Positions 6,765 through 15,000 of a stretch of DNA of 21,981 nt are shown here, one piece after another. Each line of letters starts with the position of its first letter. Within the stretch, counting starts at the first letter, position 1. The notes beneath the pieces are model-generated. The model had not been told where the DNA came from, did no database searches, and saw only the letters and a list, made by a program, of their open reading frames with translations. The stretch lies in contig JAFQKO010000184.1 of NCBI GenBank assembly GCA_017396865.1, forward strand, positions 1-21,981. The letters are read 5' to 3'. The stretch is from Clostridia bacterium (GTDB lineage Bacteria; Bacillota_A; Clostridia; Oscillospirales; QAKW01). The position numbers were made by a program, and so were the translations under genes.

Positions 6765-6789
6765 AAAAATGCAATTTCGACAATTTGCA
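6765..6789 (-). terminator. Weak terminator after the MscS gene
   Basis: An 8-bp stem with one mismatch (6770-6777 with 6782-6789) is followed on the minus strand by five T. It lies 24 bases past the MscS stop and upstream of the hom promoter. Confidence 0.4.
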
Positions 6790-6812
6790 CAAACGCGATC
6801 CGTAATTTATGA

Positions 6813-7628
6813 TTATTTGGCATGCACCTCGATCTGAGGGAAGGGGATATTGATCTTTTCGGCATCCAGCCGCTTCTTGATGCTTTCCAGCAGATCATAG
6901 TAGACCGTCCAATAGTCTTCGCCCTTGCTCCACGCCCGCAGAACGAAGGTCATGGCGCTGGCATCGTTGGCCGAAAGGCGGGCGAAGGGCTCCTTCCCCT
7001 CCTCCTGCACCACCAGCGGATGGGCGTTGGCCTCCTCCAGCAGCAGGGCGTTCATCCGATCGATATCGGTGCCGTATTCCACCGAAAAGGTAAGCTCGAT
7101 CCGTCGATGGGTGGCGGTGGAATAGTTGACCACCTCGGTATTGGTGAGGGTGCCGTTGGGGATGGTGATGGTCTTATTATCGGCGGTGGCGAGGGTGGTA
7201 TAGAATACCGAGATATCCTTCACAGTACCGCTGCGATCCATGGCCTCGATATAGTCGCCCACCTTAAAGGGGCGAAAGATCAGCAGCATGATACCGCCCG
7301 CAAAGTTGCTCAGCGAGCCCTGCAGCGCCAAGCCGATGGCCACGCCGCAGGAGGTGATCAATGCCACAAAGGAGGCCATCGGTACGCCGACGATGGCCGC
7401 AATGGTAACGATCAGCAGTGTATCGAGGCTAATATAGAGCACGCTGCCCAAAAAGGATTGCAGGCCCGGCTCCAGCGCGGCAAAGCGATGCCCCTTCTTG
7501 ATGCGGCGCACCAGCCATTTGATCAGCTTGATGCCGATAAACAGCACCACCAGGCAGATCACCAGCCGAATACCCGCGCGTACACCCCAGGAAAACAGCT
7601 CCTTTAATGCTTCCTTGATCGTTTCCAT
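6813..7628 (-). CDS. MscS-type mechanosensitive ion channel
   Basis: A 271-residue small-conductance mechanosensitive channel, which opens under membrane tension to release solutes on hypo-osmotic shock. Three hydrophobic helices are visible (about 15-39, 58-80 and 84-116). The third is the Gly/Ala-rich pore helix containing GVAIGLALQGSLSNFAGG. It is followed by the signature FRPFKVGDYIE and a beta/alpha-beta cytosolic domain through residue 271, including ITIPNGTLTN. Length and layout match minimal MscS/YkuT-type channels. The start at 7628 is preferred over an upstream in-frame ATG at 7691 because AAAGGAG lies just before it and the extension would overlap the promoter. Monocistronic, divergent from plsC. 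Confidence 0.94.
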   Translation of the reverse strand: METIKEALKELFSWGVRAGIRLVICLVVLFIGIKLIKWLVRRIKKGHRFAALEPGLQSFLGSVLYISLDTLLIVTIAAIVGVPMASFVALITSCGVAIGLALQGSLSNFAGGIMLLIFRPFKVGDYIEAMDRSGTVKDISVFYTTLATADNKTITIPNGTLTNTEVVNYSTATHRRIELTFSVEYGTDIDRMNALLLEEANAHPLVVQEEGKEPFARLSANDASAMTFVLRAWSKGEDYWTVYYDLLESIKKRLDAEKINIPFPQIEVHAK

Positions 7629-7663
7629 TTCGATTACTTCTCCTTTGAACGGATTTTCTTTAT

Positions 7664-7691
7664 AGTATAGCACAAATGCGCAAAAAAACAA
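7664..7691 (-). promoter_or_regulatory. Promoter of the MscS gene
   Basis: On the minus strand, TTGTTT (7691-7686), 16 bases, then TATACT (7669-7664), 36 bases before the chosen start. It is back-to-back with the plsC promoter. Confidence 0.6.
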
Positions 7692-7723
7692 GAGTTTCCC
7701 GCCGATGTTTACAATTACACCGA

Positions 7724-7752
7724 TTGACGAACCCTATTTGGTATGGTATAAT
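7724..7752 (+). promoter_or_regulatory. Promoter of the plsC operon
   Basis: TTGACG (7724-7729), a 17-base spacer and TATAAT (7747-7752): a near-consensus sigma-A promoter 35 bases before the plsC ATG. It should drive plsC, both FKBP lipoproteins and the DUF523 gene. Confidence 0.88.
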
Positions 7753-7787
7753 ATAGGATGGATTTTTATAGACAAGGAGAACTCGAA

Positions 7788-8519
7788 ATGTTTCGTACCG
7801 CTATCGTCTTTTTATACGTTGTCGGCTATATGATCGCGGCGCTGCCCGGCCTGCTCCACGCCAAGCTTTTGGAGAAAAAGCCCGAAAAGCACGCCGCCTT
7901 CTGCCGCAAAAAGATCATGAAATTCATTCGCCGCATGATCAAGGTAATGGGCATGCAGGTGGAGGTGCGGGGGCTGGAGAACGTGCCCGAGGAGGCCACC
8001 CTCACCGTATACAATCATCAGAGCCTGCTGGATGCCTTTGTGCTGATCGGCAAGATGCCGAATACCGAATCGATGGTGGCCAAAAAGGAGCTGGAAAAGG
8101 TACCCCTGATCAGCTCCTGGATGCGGGCGGGGCATTGCATCTTTATCGACCGCTCCTCCCCCCGCGCAGGCTTGCTTTGCATCAAGAAGGGTGCGGAGCT
8201 GCTGGCCAACGGCATCAACGTGACCATCGCACCCGAGGGTACCCGCAACCGCGGCGGCAAGATGCTGGAATTCAAGGGCGGTGCCTTCAAGATGGCCACC
8301 CGCGCCGAGGCCCCCGTTTTGCCGGTTGCCATCGAGGGTACCTATAAGCTTTTTGAAACCAACAAAAACCGCATCAAGGCAGGAAAGGTCATCATGGAGG
8401 TTCTGCCCCCCATCCCCACCGCAGGGCTGAGCCGCGAGGAGGAAAAGGCGCTGCCTGCCAAGGTGGCTGCCATGATCGAGGCCAAGGTTGATGCGTTGCG
8501 GGAGGAAATGAACGGATGA
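7788..8519 (+). CDS. plsC: 1-acyl-sn-glycerol-3-phosphate acyltransferase
   Basis: A 243-residue membrane-associated acyltransferase that adds the second acyl chain to lysophosphatidic acid, making phosphatidic acid for membrane lipids. An N-terminal hydrophobic helix is followed by the LPLAT domain: motif I NHQSLLDAF (NHX4D), motif II FIDRSSPRAG, motif III APEGTRNRGG, and motif IV LPVAIEGTY. The ATG at 7788 is chosen because AAGGAG lies about ten bases upstream; an earlier in-frame ATG at 7758 has no such site and lies just after the -10 box. The stop overlaps the start of the next gene (ATGA, 8516-8519), so lipid synthesis is translationally coupled to an extracytoplasmic foldase, an unusual pairing. 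Confidence 0.95.
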   Translation: MFRTAIVFLYVVGYMIAALPGLLHAKLLEKKPEKHAAFCRKKIMKFIRRMIKVMGMQVEVRGLENVPEEATLTVYNHQSLLDAFVLIGKMPNTESMVAKKELEKVPLISSWMRAGHCIFIDRSSPRAGLLCIKKGAELLANGINVTIAPEGTRNRGGKMLEFKGGAFKMATRAEAPVLPVAIEGTYKLFETNKNRIKAGKVIMEVLPPIPTAGLSREEEKALPAKVAAMIEAKVDALREEMNG

Positions 8520-9562
8520 AACGACTCTTTTCCACGCTGCTGATCGGGCTGATGCTGCTGACCCTTATGGGCTGCAGCTCAGGCGGATATACCCCCGAGG
8601 ACAGCGGCGACTACGTAACCCTCGGCAAATATAAGGGGCTGACCTGCCCCAAGGTGAGCAGCGAGGTGACCGACTATCGGCTGCTGCTCGCCCGCAACAA
8701 GGACTTGGCCGAAAACGGCTACGCCGAAACCGACACCACCGAGCGAACCGAAGGAACGGTGCAGATCAGCGACAACGTTGTTTGCAGCTTCGAGGGTCTG
8801 ATCGACGGGATGCCCTTCGACGGCAACAGCGGCGAGGACACACTGCTCATCGGCAGCGATGCCTTTATTCCCGGCTTTGAGGAAGGGCTGCTGGGGGCGG
8901 AGATCGGCTCCACTGTTTCGCTGGCGCTCACCTTCCCCCATAACTATCATACCGAATCGCTGGCAGGCAAGGACGTGACCTTCAAGGTGACGGTGAAAAA
9001 GGTGATCGCACGGGTTACCTATGCGGAGCTGACCGACGAGGTTGCCGCATCGCTGGGCTATGATTCTGCCGCTGCTTACGAGGAAGCGCTGCACCAACGG
9101 GTGAGCGAGGAGCTGCGCAAGCAGGCGGAGCAGGAGCAAACCGATCTGCTTTGGGCAGCGGTTTTGGAGAACGCCGCCTTTGAAGAGGAGTTCCCCGCCG
9201 AACTCAGCGAGCTGGCTGCAAAGGAATGGGCGCGGAAATACACAGCCGAATCCCTTCAGCTGGGCTTTGAGAGCATTCAGGACTACATGACCGCCAATGC
9301 CCTTGGCGACTATGCCACCGTTCGCAAGAAGGAAACGGCCGATATGGTTAAAAGTATGCTGGTGACCCATGCCATTGTGCAGGCGGAGGGCTATGAGCTG
9401 ACCGACGAGCTCTATGAGGAGCAGGCCAAGGCCATCGCAGCCGCCGCAGGCTATCAAACGGCGCAGCAGTACGTTGAGGTGATCGGCGAGGAAATGATGG
9501 AATACCACATTCTGCTGAACTATGCTCAGCGTGTTATCGTTGAAAACGCAAATATCGCTTAA
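8516..9562 (+). CDS. Trigger-factor/FKBP-like lipoprotein, copy 1
   Basis: A 348-residue predicted lipoprotein. It has a basic N-terminus, a hydrophobic core, and a lipobox ending at Cys20 (LMGCSS). Residues about 82-163 match the FKBP domain of trigger factor: the FEG strand, MPFDG, FIPGFEEGLLG, FPHNYHTESLAGKDVTF and a closing KV strand. Residues 166-348 are helical and Glu/Lys-rich, like the C-terminal chaperone part of trigger factor. The ribosome-binding N-domain is missing and replaced by the lipid anchor. The likely role is prolyl isomerase/chaperone for proteins crossing the membrane, analogous to PrsA. GGGAGGAA gives the start inside the plsC end. It is a paralogue of the next gene, with the same domain order and shared motifs. 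Confidence 0.88.
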   Translation: MKRLFSTLLIGLMLLTLMGCSSGGYTPEDSGDYVTLGKYKGLTCPKVSSEVTDYRLLLARNKDLAENGYAETDTTERTEGTVQISDNVVCSFEGLIDGMPFDGNSGEDTLLIGSDAFIPGFEEGLLGAEIGSTVSLALTFPHNYHTESLAGKDVTFKVTVKKVIARVTYAELTDEVAASLGYDSAAAYEEALHQRVSEELRKQAEQEQTDLLWAAVLENAAFEEEFPAELSELAAKEWARKYTAESLQLGFESIQDYMTANALGDYATVRKKETADMVKSMLVTHAIVQAEGYELTDELYEEQAKAIAAAAGYQTAQQYVEVIGEEMMEYHILLNYAQRVIVENANIA

Positions 9563-9577
9563 AAGGAGACCGTACAC

Positions 9578-10759
9578 ATGAAAATTCGTTCCGTTCTGGC
9601 AGGGCTGCTGATCCTGCTGCTCTGCTTTACCGCCACCGGCTGCAAGCAACAACCCGCAGAGAAAGCGCCCCAACAATCGGGTGCAACCGTCGGCAAGGAT
9701 ACCTCGGTTGGCACCGCGCTGGCCGACGATATTCAAAAAACCGAAATCGCCGCCTTGAAGGGCACTCAGATTTCCATTGATAAGCTGAAGCTTTCCGACT
9801 ATATCACCCTCGGAAACTACAAGGGCTTGGAGGTTAAGCCCGAGGAAATTAAGGTTTCCGACGAAGCACTGCAAAAGCTGCTGAAGCAAAAGCTGCAGGA
9901 ATCCAGCTACGTGACCTACTCCGACCCCATCACCTCCGGCAAGGTGCAGGATGGCGACATCTGCAGCATCGACTACGTGGGTAAAAAGGACGGCGTTGCC
10001 TTTGAGGGCGGCACCGACAGCTGCGATCTGGAGATCGGCAGCGGCACCTTCATTCCCGGCTTTGAGGAAGGGCTGATCGGCAAAAAGATCGGCTCCACCG
10101 TGGATCTCAACCTCACCTTCCCCGAAAATTACCACAACAAAGAGCTGCAAGGTCAGGCGGTCGTCTTTACTGTTACTATTAATAAGGTTACCCGCAAAAG
10201 CTACAAGGAGCTGACCGACGAGCTGGCCACCACGCTGGACAAGACCGTTCAGTCTGCCGACGAATATATGGCCAAGCTGGAGAAGCAGCTCTATGACGAG
10301 CTGGAGGAGACGCTGAAATACCGCCTTTGGGATACCGCCATTGCCAACTGCACCTTCAAAGAGGAGCTGCCCGACACCATCGAGGCCATCTCTCGCCGCA
10401 CCTTCTATAATTACTATTACAGCGTTGCAAATCAATATCAATTTGAATCGCTGGGCGCCTTCCTTTCCGCCAACAAGCTGACGGAAGATGCCTTCCTGAA
10501 GAGTGCACAGCAATTCACCGTTGACCAGACCAAGGGCTATCTTCTGGCGCTGGCCATCTGCGAGGCAGAGGGCTACACCGTGACCAAAGAGATGATGGAC
10601 AAAAAGGCCAACGAGGCGATCGAGAACGGCAAGGCTTCCGGCAACGGCTATCAATCGTTGGAGGAGTATTACAGCGTTGTGGGCGAGGCCACCCTCTGCC
10701 TCCAGCTGCACTACACCTACGCCATCGATCTGGTGCTGGAGCAGGCGCTGGGCGCATAA
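9578..10759 (+). CDS. Trigger-factor/FKBP-like lipoprotein, copy 2
   Basis: A 393-residue predicted lipoprotein, with signal peptide ending at Cys22 (TATGCK; residue -3 is Ala, slightly off the usual lipobox). A Gln/Ala/Thr-rich linker of about 50 residues follows. The sequence from SDYITLGNYKGLEV onward aligns with copy 1: FKBP domain at about 123-204 (FEGG, FIPGFEEGLIG, FPENYHNKELQGQ), then a helical chaperone-like tail. Conserved aromatic and hydrophobic FKBP positions are better kept here than in copy 1, so this copy is the more likely active isomerase. AAGGAGA eight bases before the ATG gives a strong start. It lies 15 bases after copy 1 and one base before the DUF523 gene. The two copies may heterodimerise or serve different clients; that is inference. 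Confidence 0.88.
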   Translation: MKIRSVLAGLLILLLCFTATGCKQQPAEKAPQQSGATVGKDTSVGTALADDIQKTEIAALKGTQISIDKLKLSDYITLGNYKGLEVKPEEIKVSDEALQKLLKQKLQESSYVTYSDPITSGKVQDGDICSIDYVGKKDGVAFEGGTDSCDLEIGSGTFIPGFEEGLIGKKIGSTVDLNLTFPENYHNKELQGQAVVFTVTINKVTRKSYKELTDELATTLDKTVQSADEYMAKLEKQLYDELEETLKYRLWDTAIANCTFKEELPDTIEAISRRTFYNYYYSVANQYQFESLGAFLSANKLTEDAFLKSAQQFTVDQTKGYLLALAICEAEGYTVTKEMMDKKANEAIENGKASGNGYQSLEEYYSVVGEATLCLQLHYTYAIDLVLEQALGA

Positions 10760-10760
10760 G

Positions 10761-11186
10761 ATGGAATCGATTCTGATCAGTGCCTGCCTTTTAGGGCTGC
10801 CCTGCCGCTACGACGGCGCCTCCAAGCCCTGCGAAAAGGCAATCGCTTTACTTCAAAACCCAAGCCTGCTGCTGATCCCCTACTGCCCCGAATGCTGCGG
10901 CGGGCTGCCAACGCCCCGCCCGCCTGCGGAGCGGCAGGGAGAGCGGGTAATCAATGCCGAAGGGCAGGACGTAACCGCCCAATACCAAAGGGGAGCGGAG
11001 GGCGCCCTGCAGCTCTGCCGCCTTTACGGCTGCAAGCGGGCGATCCTCAAGGCCAAAAGCCCCTCCTGCGGCAGCGGGCAGATCTACGACGGCCGCTTTG
11101 CCAAAGCCCTGACCCAAGGCGACGGCGTTACCGCCGCCCTACTGAAGGCGAGCGGCATTACCGTTGAAACCGAAAACGATCTATAA
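10761..11186 (+). CDS. DUF523 (TudS-like) cysteine-rich protein
   Basis: A 141-residue stand-alone DUF523 protein. The three family cysteine motifs are present: SACLLGLPCRYDG (Cys9), CPECCGGLPTPRPPAE (Cys42, with extra Cys45 and Cys46), and KAKSPSCGSG (Cys103). Characterised relatives called TudS are iron-sulfur thiouracil desulfidases, with a [4Fe-4S] cluster held by three conserved cysteines. Assigning that activity here is by family only. There is no signal peptide, so it is cytosolic, unlike the two lipoproteins upstream. Its ATG follows the stop of FKBP copy 2 by one base with only a weak ribosome site, so it probably relies on translational coupling. It is the last gene before a strong terminator. 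Confidence 0.9.
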   Translation: MESILISACLLGLPCRYDGASKPCEKAIALLQNPSLLLIPYCPECCGGLPTPRPPAERQGERVINAEGQDVTAQYQRGAEGALQLCRLYGCKRAILKAKSPSCGSGQIYDGRFAKALTQGDGVTAALLKASGITVETENDL

Positions 11187-11223
11187 AAAGATGGTTCCGA
11201 GAAAACTCTCGGAACCATCTTTT
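11186..11223. terminator. Bidirectional terminator between converging genes
   Basis: A 17-bp perfect stem (11186-11202 with 11207-11223) with an AAAC loop, flanked by A and T runs, serves both strands. Its left arm starts on the last base of the DUF523 stop codon, and it ends two bases from the lipoprotein stop on the minus strand. Confidence 0.92.
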
Positions 11224-11225
11224 GC

Positions 11226-11966
11226 TTATTTCAGTATTGAGCGGATCCATTGATCCATTTCAGCTTCCAGCTGCAATGCCACGTTCGGGCAGAACATCGG
11301 CACCAGCACACCGCCCTCATACAGATCAAACTGCACCACAAGGCCATCATAGCTGATCATCATAAAGGTCAGCGGCTTGCCGCTGCGCTGTGCATCGGTG
11401 GCTTTCGCCTCCTCCACCGCCTTGATGAACGATTGATAGTCCTCCTCGGTGGCCTTCTGCGGACACCACATCTGCGTAGGATCCTCGGCATCGATCACGT
11501 AAAACCGTGCGCAGCTTTCCGTTAAAAAGAGCGGCTTGAGCAGGGCTGCTCCGCTTTCGGCGGTCATGCCCTCCAAGGAGGTTGCTATATAGTATTGCTC
11601 CTCACCCGGCAGCATCGCCACCAGCACCTGCTCAGGGGCATAAAAATACTCCATCGGATCAAAAAGATAATAGATTGTGCCCTTCGGGAAGCTGCCGCCG
11701 AGCGACTCGGTATCGCCGAGCTTTTCGCCCAGCCCTTCGTAGAAAAGCGCATTCTCCTTGCCGTAGCAGAAGGGCGTTCCTGCGGTTGTATAAACGCGGC
11801 CGTCATATTCCACGGTATAATTCCCGCGCTCAGGCGCTTGCAGATAGGTGCGGCCCTCTACCTCCTTCAAGGGCTTTTGGCCGCCCTCCGTTTCCTCGGA
11901 GCTGCAGGCGCCCACACCGAGCACCAGCAAGCCTGCCAGCAGCATTGCAATCATACGTTTCAGCAT
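11226..11966 (-). CDS. Predicted lipoprotein, paralogue A
   Basis: A 246-residue protein with a type II signal peptide (MLKRMIAMLLAG..., lipobox GVGAC, Cys21), so probably anchored on the outer face of the membrane. No known domain was recognised. It aligns along its whole length with the lipoprotein at 17426-18157. Shared blocks include the MLKR leader, Y-V-EYDGR-Y-T-GTP, a Gly-x-Phe-Pro segment, F-P followed by A-LPGE-QYY, SGA-LL-PL, an Asp-Pro-Met-Trp segment, and a C-terminal W/L-ILK end. Each copy has the same promoter-palindrome module upstream, so gene plus control region were duplicated together. AAGGA eight bases before the ATG supports the start. It lies directly downstream of the dockerin protein but has its own promoter. 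Function unknown. Confidence 0.85.
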   Translation of the reverse strand: MLKRMIAMLLAGLLVLGVGACSSEETEGGQKPLKEVEGRTYLQAPERGNYTVEYDGRVYTTAGTPFCYGKENALFYEGLGEKLGDTESLGGSFPKGTIYYLFDPMEYFYAPEQVLVAMLPGEEQYYIATSLEGMTAESGAALLKPLFLTESCARFYVIDAEDPTQMWCPQKATEEDYQSFIKAVEEAKATDAQRSGKPLTFMMISYDGLVVQFDLYEGGVLVPMFCPNVALQLEAEMDQWIRSILK

Positions 11967-11985
11967 CTTTCAATTCCTTTTTAAA

Positions 11986-12021
11986 AAAATAATCGTAGCG
12001 CATAGGCGCTACGATTATTTT
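11986..12021 (-). terminator. Palindrome embedded in the lipoprotein A promoter
   Basis: Perfect 16-bp arms (11986-12001 with 12006-12021) have an ATAG loop; on the minus strand the stem runs straight into a T-run. It works as a terminator for the upstream dockerin gene. It also overlaps the -10 box and probable start of the lipoprotein A promoter. Transcripts starting there would lack most of the 5' arm and could not form the full hairpin. Confidence 0.75.
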
Positions 12022-12045
12022 ACTTTTTTTGCGATTGTTTGTCAA
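12017..12045 (-). promoter_or_regulatory. Promoter of lipoprotein A
   Basis: On the minus strand, consensus TTGACA (12045-12040), a 17-base spacer, then TAAAAT (12022-12017). The -35 box lies seven bases beyond the stop of the dockerin gene. The same boxes, spacing and most spacer bases occur at 18208-18236. Confidence 0.88.
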
Positions 12046-12051
12046 TAGATA

Positions 12052-15000
12052 TTATGCCGCGATCTGCTTGAGCAGCCGCAGAGCGTCGAGCAGCGAGACC
12101 GTGCCGTCGCCGTTGACGTCAGCCGCCTCAAAATCGGCGGTCTCCTCATTAAGCTGCTGCAGCAGGAATACTACGTCGCCGGTATCCACAACGCCGTTGC
12201 CGTCGAAATCGCCGTCTTCTCCCGCATCAAGGGCAAAGGAGGTGAGAACGTTATTCGCATCCACCTCAACGCACCAACGATCTCCGTCCTTATGGCCGAG
12301 GGTGCCGCTCCAGCCATTGCCGTTCCATTCGAGGGAATACTCAACGTTCAGATAATCACGGTTAAGCGAACGAACCAATACACAGCCCTGCTCGGCATCA
12401 TAGAGTCCGCTTGCCGTTACGTCTGCGTCGGCACCAAAGATACGCTTCAGCATGGCATCCAGCGCTTCGGCATCCGCACGGTAGAAGGGATTGCCGAGCT
12501 CATCGCAGCCGTAAGAATCACTGTAATCAATCAGGTTGCAGGCGTTTGCCACAACTTCCACCAACGCATCGGTGAGGGTGCCGTCGTAGGAAATCTCATA
12601 GAAAAGCAGATAGGGAGCGATCGGCAGAATTGCCTTATGGGCCTCCAACCAATCCGCCTGCTCCAACAGATTGGACTCGCGGGGCTCGCCCACGTCCATG
12701 GTGAGCGCCGTTCCCGCCTGCGTGGTGGTAAATCTTGCCCAGAAAACACCGTGATCGGTAACCAGCAGACCCTCCTCGCTCCATTCGGAACCGGGATAGG
12801 AATAGCAGTTGGCAAGCTGCAGCGCCTTCACGGTCTCCGCAGAGCCGTCGGCCCAGCGGAAGGTGATCTGCAACGAATGATCCTCTGCGTTTGCGATCTC
12901 GATCGCCGCTACGTTCTCCCGCACCAGACAGGTAACCTCGTCGGAAACGCCCAGATAGCTCAGGCAGAAGGGCACCTCCTGCGTTCCCTCCAGATAATGC
13001 TTGATGCGATTGAAATCGGTTGCGGGATAGACCACAACACCCAGCTCGGGATCATAAACGCCCTCGATCTCGCCCGCAAAGGCCGAGAGGGTATACACTT
13101 GGGTATGGCCGTTGGTATACTCCACCTGCAGCGTTGCACCGCTCAGATCGAGATACTGCTCGGCATACACCCGATCCTTCCCCGCCGCCAAGGTGACGCC
13201 GATCTGCGCCACGGGAGTTTCCTCCACAATGGTTACGGTTTCTTCCCAGGTGCGATTGCAAAACTCGATCTTCACGGTATTTTCACCGATCTGCAGTTGG
13301 TTTTCGGGCGTCTGCGACTCCAAATTCGGCCGCCAGCCCAGCTTCTCTTCGATTTCCTCGGCAGAGCCGCTCACGGTAGAGCCGTCGAACAGGGTTACGG
13401 TATAGTAGGGTGTATAGAAATAAGCGGTATAGACCGTCTCGTTGCCATTCTCGTCGACGTACGCGGTTTCGCTCCCGAACGCATCGTGATAAAGGGTTAC
13501 GGGATCGGCAAAGGTGATATTCTGAACGGGATAGGGCTGCACCTCGATCTCAAAGGTTGCCAAATAGCCCGCAAAGCTCACGTCGAAGGTGTGCAGACCG
13601 ATCTGCCACTCGTTTTCATCGGACTGATCGTGTTCCATCACGAAAGAATGCTGCTGGTTAAAAATCTCGTTCATATCATAGCAGGAGCCTTCGAACGTTC
13701 TGCCGTCCTTCAGCTTAACGGCGAAGCGGCAGCGATCCTCCAGCATGAAATAATACCAGCCGATCTCATATTCGCCGGTCTCCTCGTTATAGACCTCCTG
13801 CGGATAATCATCCAGCTCCTGATAGAGCGCCGCAGGCGCCTTCAGCTCGATGCTTGCGATGGGGGTTTCCGCGATCTCCACGGTGGCGGTAGCGGTTTTC
13901 CCCAACAGCTCAACGGTGACGGAATGATTGCCAACGCTCCAGCCGCCGTCCTCAATCTGCGTGTCATAGACCAACGGCCAAACGCCCAGCGCTTCATGAA
14001 CAACCTGGCCGTTTCCGACAATCGGATCGCCATCGGCCAGCGTTACCACGTAAACCAGCGCATTGCTCAGCTCATAATGATAATACGGTACTTCTGCATC
14101 GAGCGCCTCATCATAATAGGTGTTCGTATAGCCGTTGGTATTTTCGATGATCGCAGCCGCCGTTGCATAAACGGAAACCACGTTGGAGGCCTCGATCGTA
14201 ACCTCAAAGTCTGCCTTATAGCCCATGCAGTTCAGGGTGGCCGTATGGGTGCCAACGCCCCAAGGCGCCTCCGCTGATTGAGAATCCTCAATGGTAAGGG
14301 AAATTCCCAACGCTTCCTCCAGCCCAAAGGAATAGCCGGAATAGGTTCTGCCGTCCTTCAGGGCAACGTCAAGCCAGAGCTCTGACTGCAGATCGTAGCA
14401 ATACCATTGCTCACCGGTCTCGTTGCCCTCCTCATCGTAGATGGGATTATAGCTACCGTTGCTCAGCTCGGTGTAGGTGGGGCCCGATACGGTCACGCTT
14501 TCAACGGGGCTCGGCTCAACGGTGAGGATACCCACACCGCTTTGGCCGCCGACCCAAACGGTGAATTCATGATCACCCACGCCCCAAAGCTGATCGGTCG
14601 GCTGTTGCGAGCTGATGCCGATAACCAGGCCAAGCTGCGCCTGAACCTCCTCGACGGTGCCGACGATCGTTTCGGTATCGGTTACAACGGTAACGATCGT
14701 TTTATCAAAGAAGCTATATTCATACCACTCGGCCTCGTTGCCGTCTTCATCGTATCCGGAGTTCAGAACGACATCCCAATTCTCAATGCAGGTGGCGGTA
14801 GCCGAGACGCTCTTGATGGGATTTTCCAGAATGGTCAGGGTGGCCTCGCAGGTCATTCCCGCCACGGTGCAGTTGATCGTATGATCGCCCACGCCCCATA
14901 CGTTGGTGCGTTGATCGTCGGTAAACTGAACGTTGATGCCAAGCTCTTCGCTGAGCTCAAAGGCCGAATAGGTTTCCTCGTTTCCGTCCCGATCAATGAG

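Noticed and set aside
8579..10711. A 710-codon open frame on the minus strand opposite the two FKBP lipoprotein genes
   Set aside because: It is antisense to two clear coding genes, spans their boundary, has no ribosome site or recognisable domain, and arises from codon bias in GC-rich DNA.
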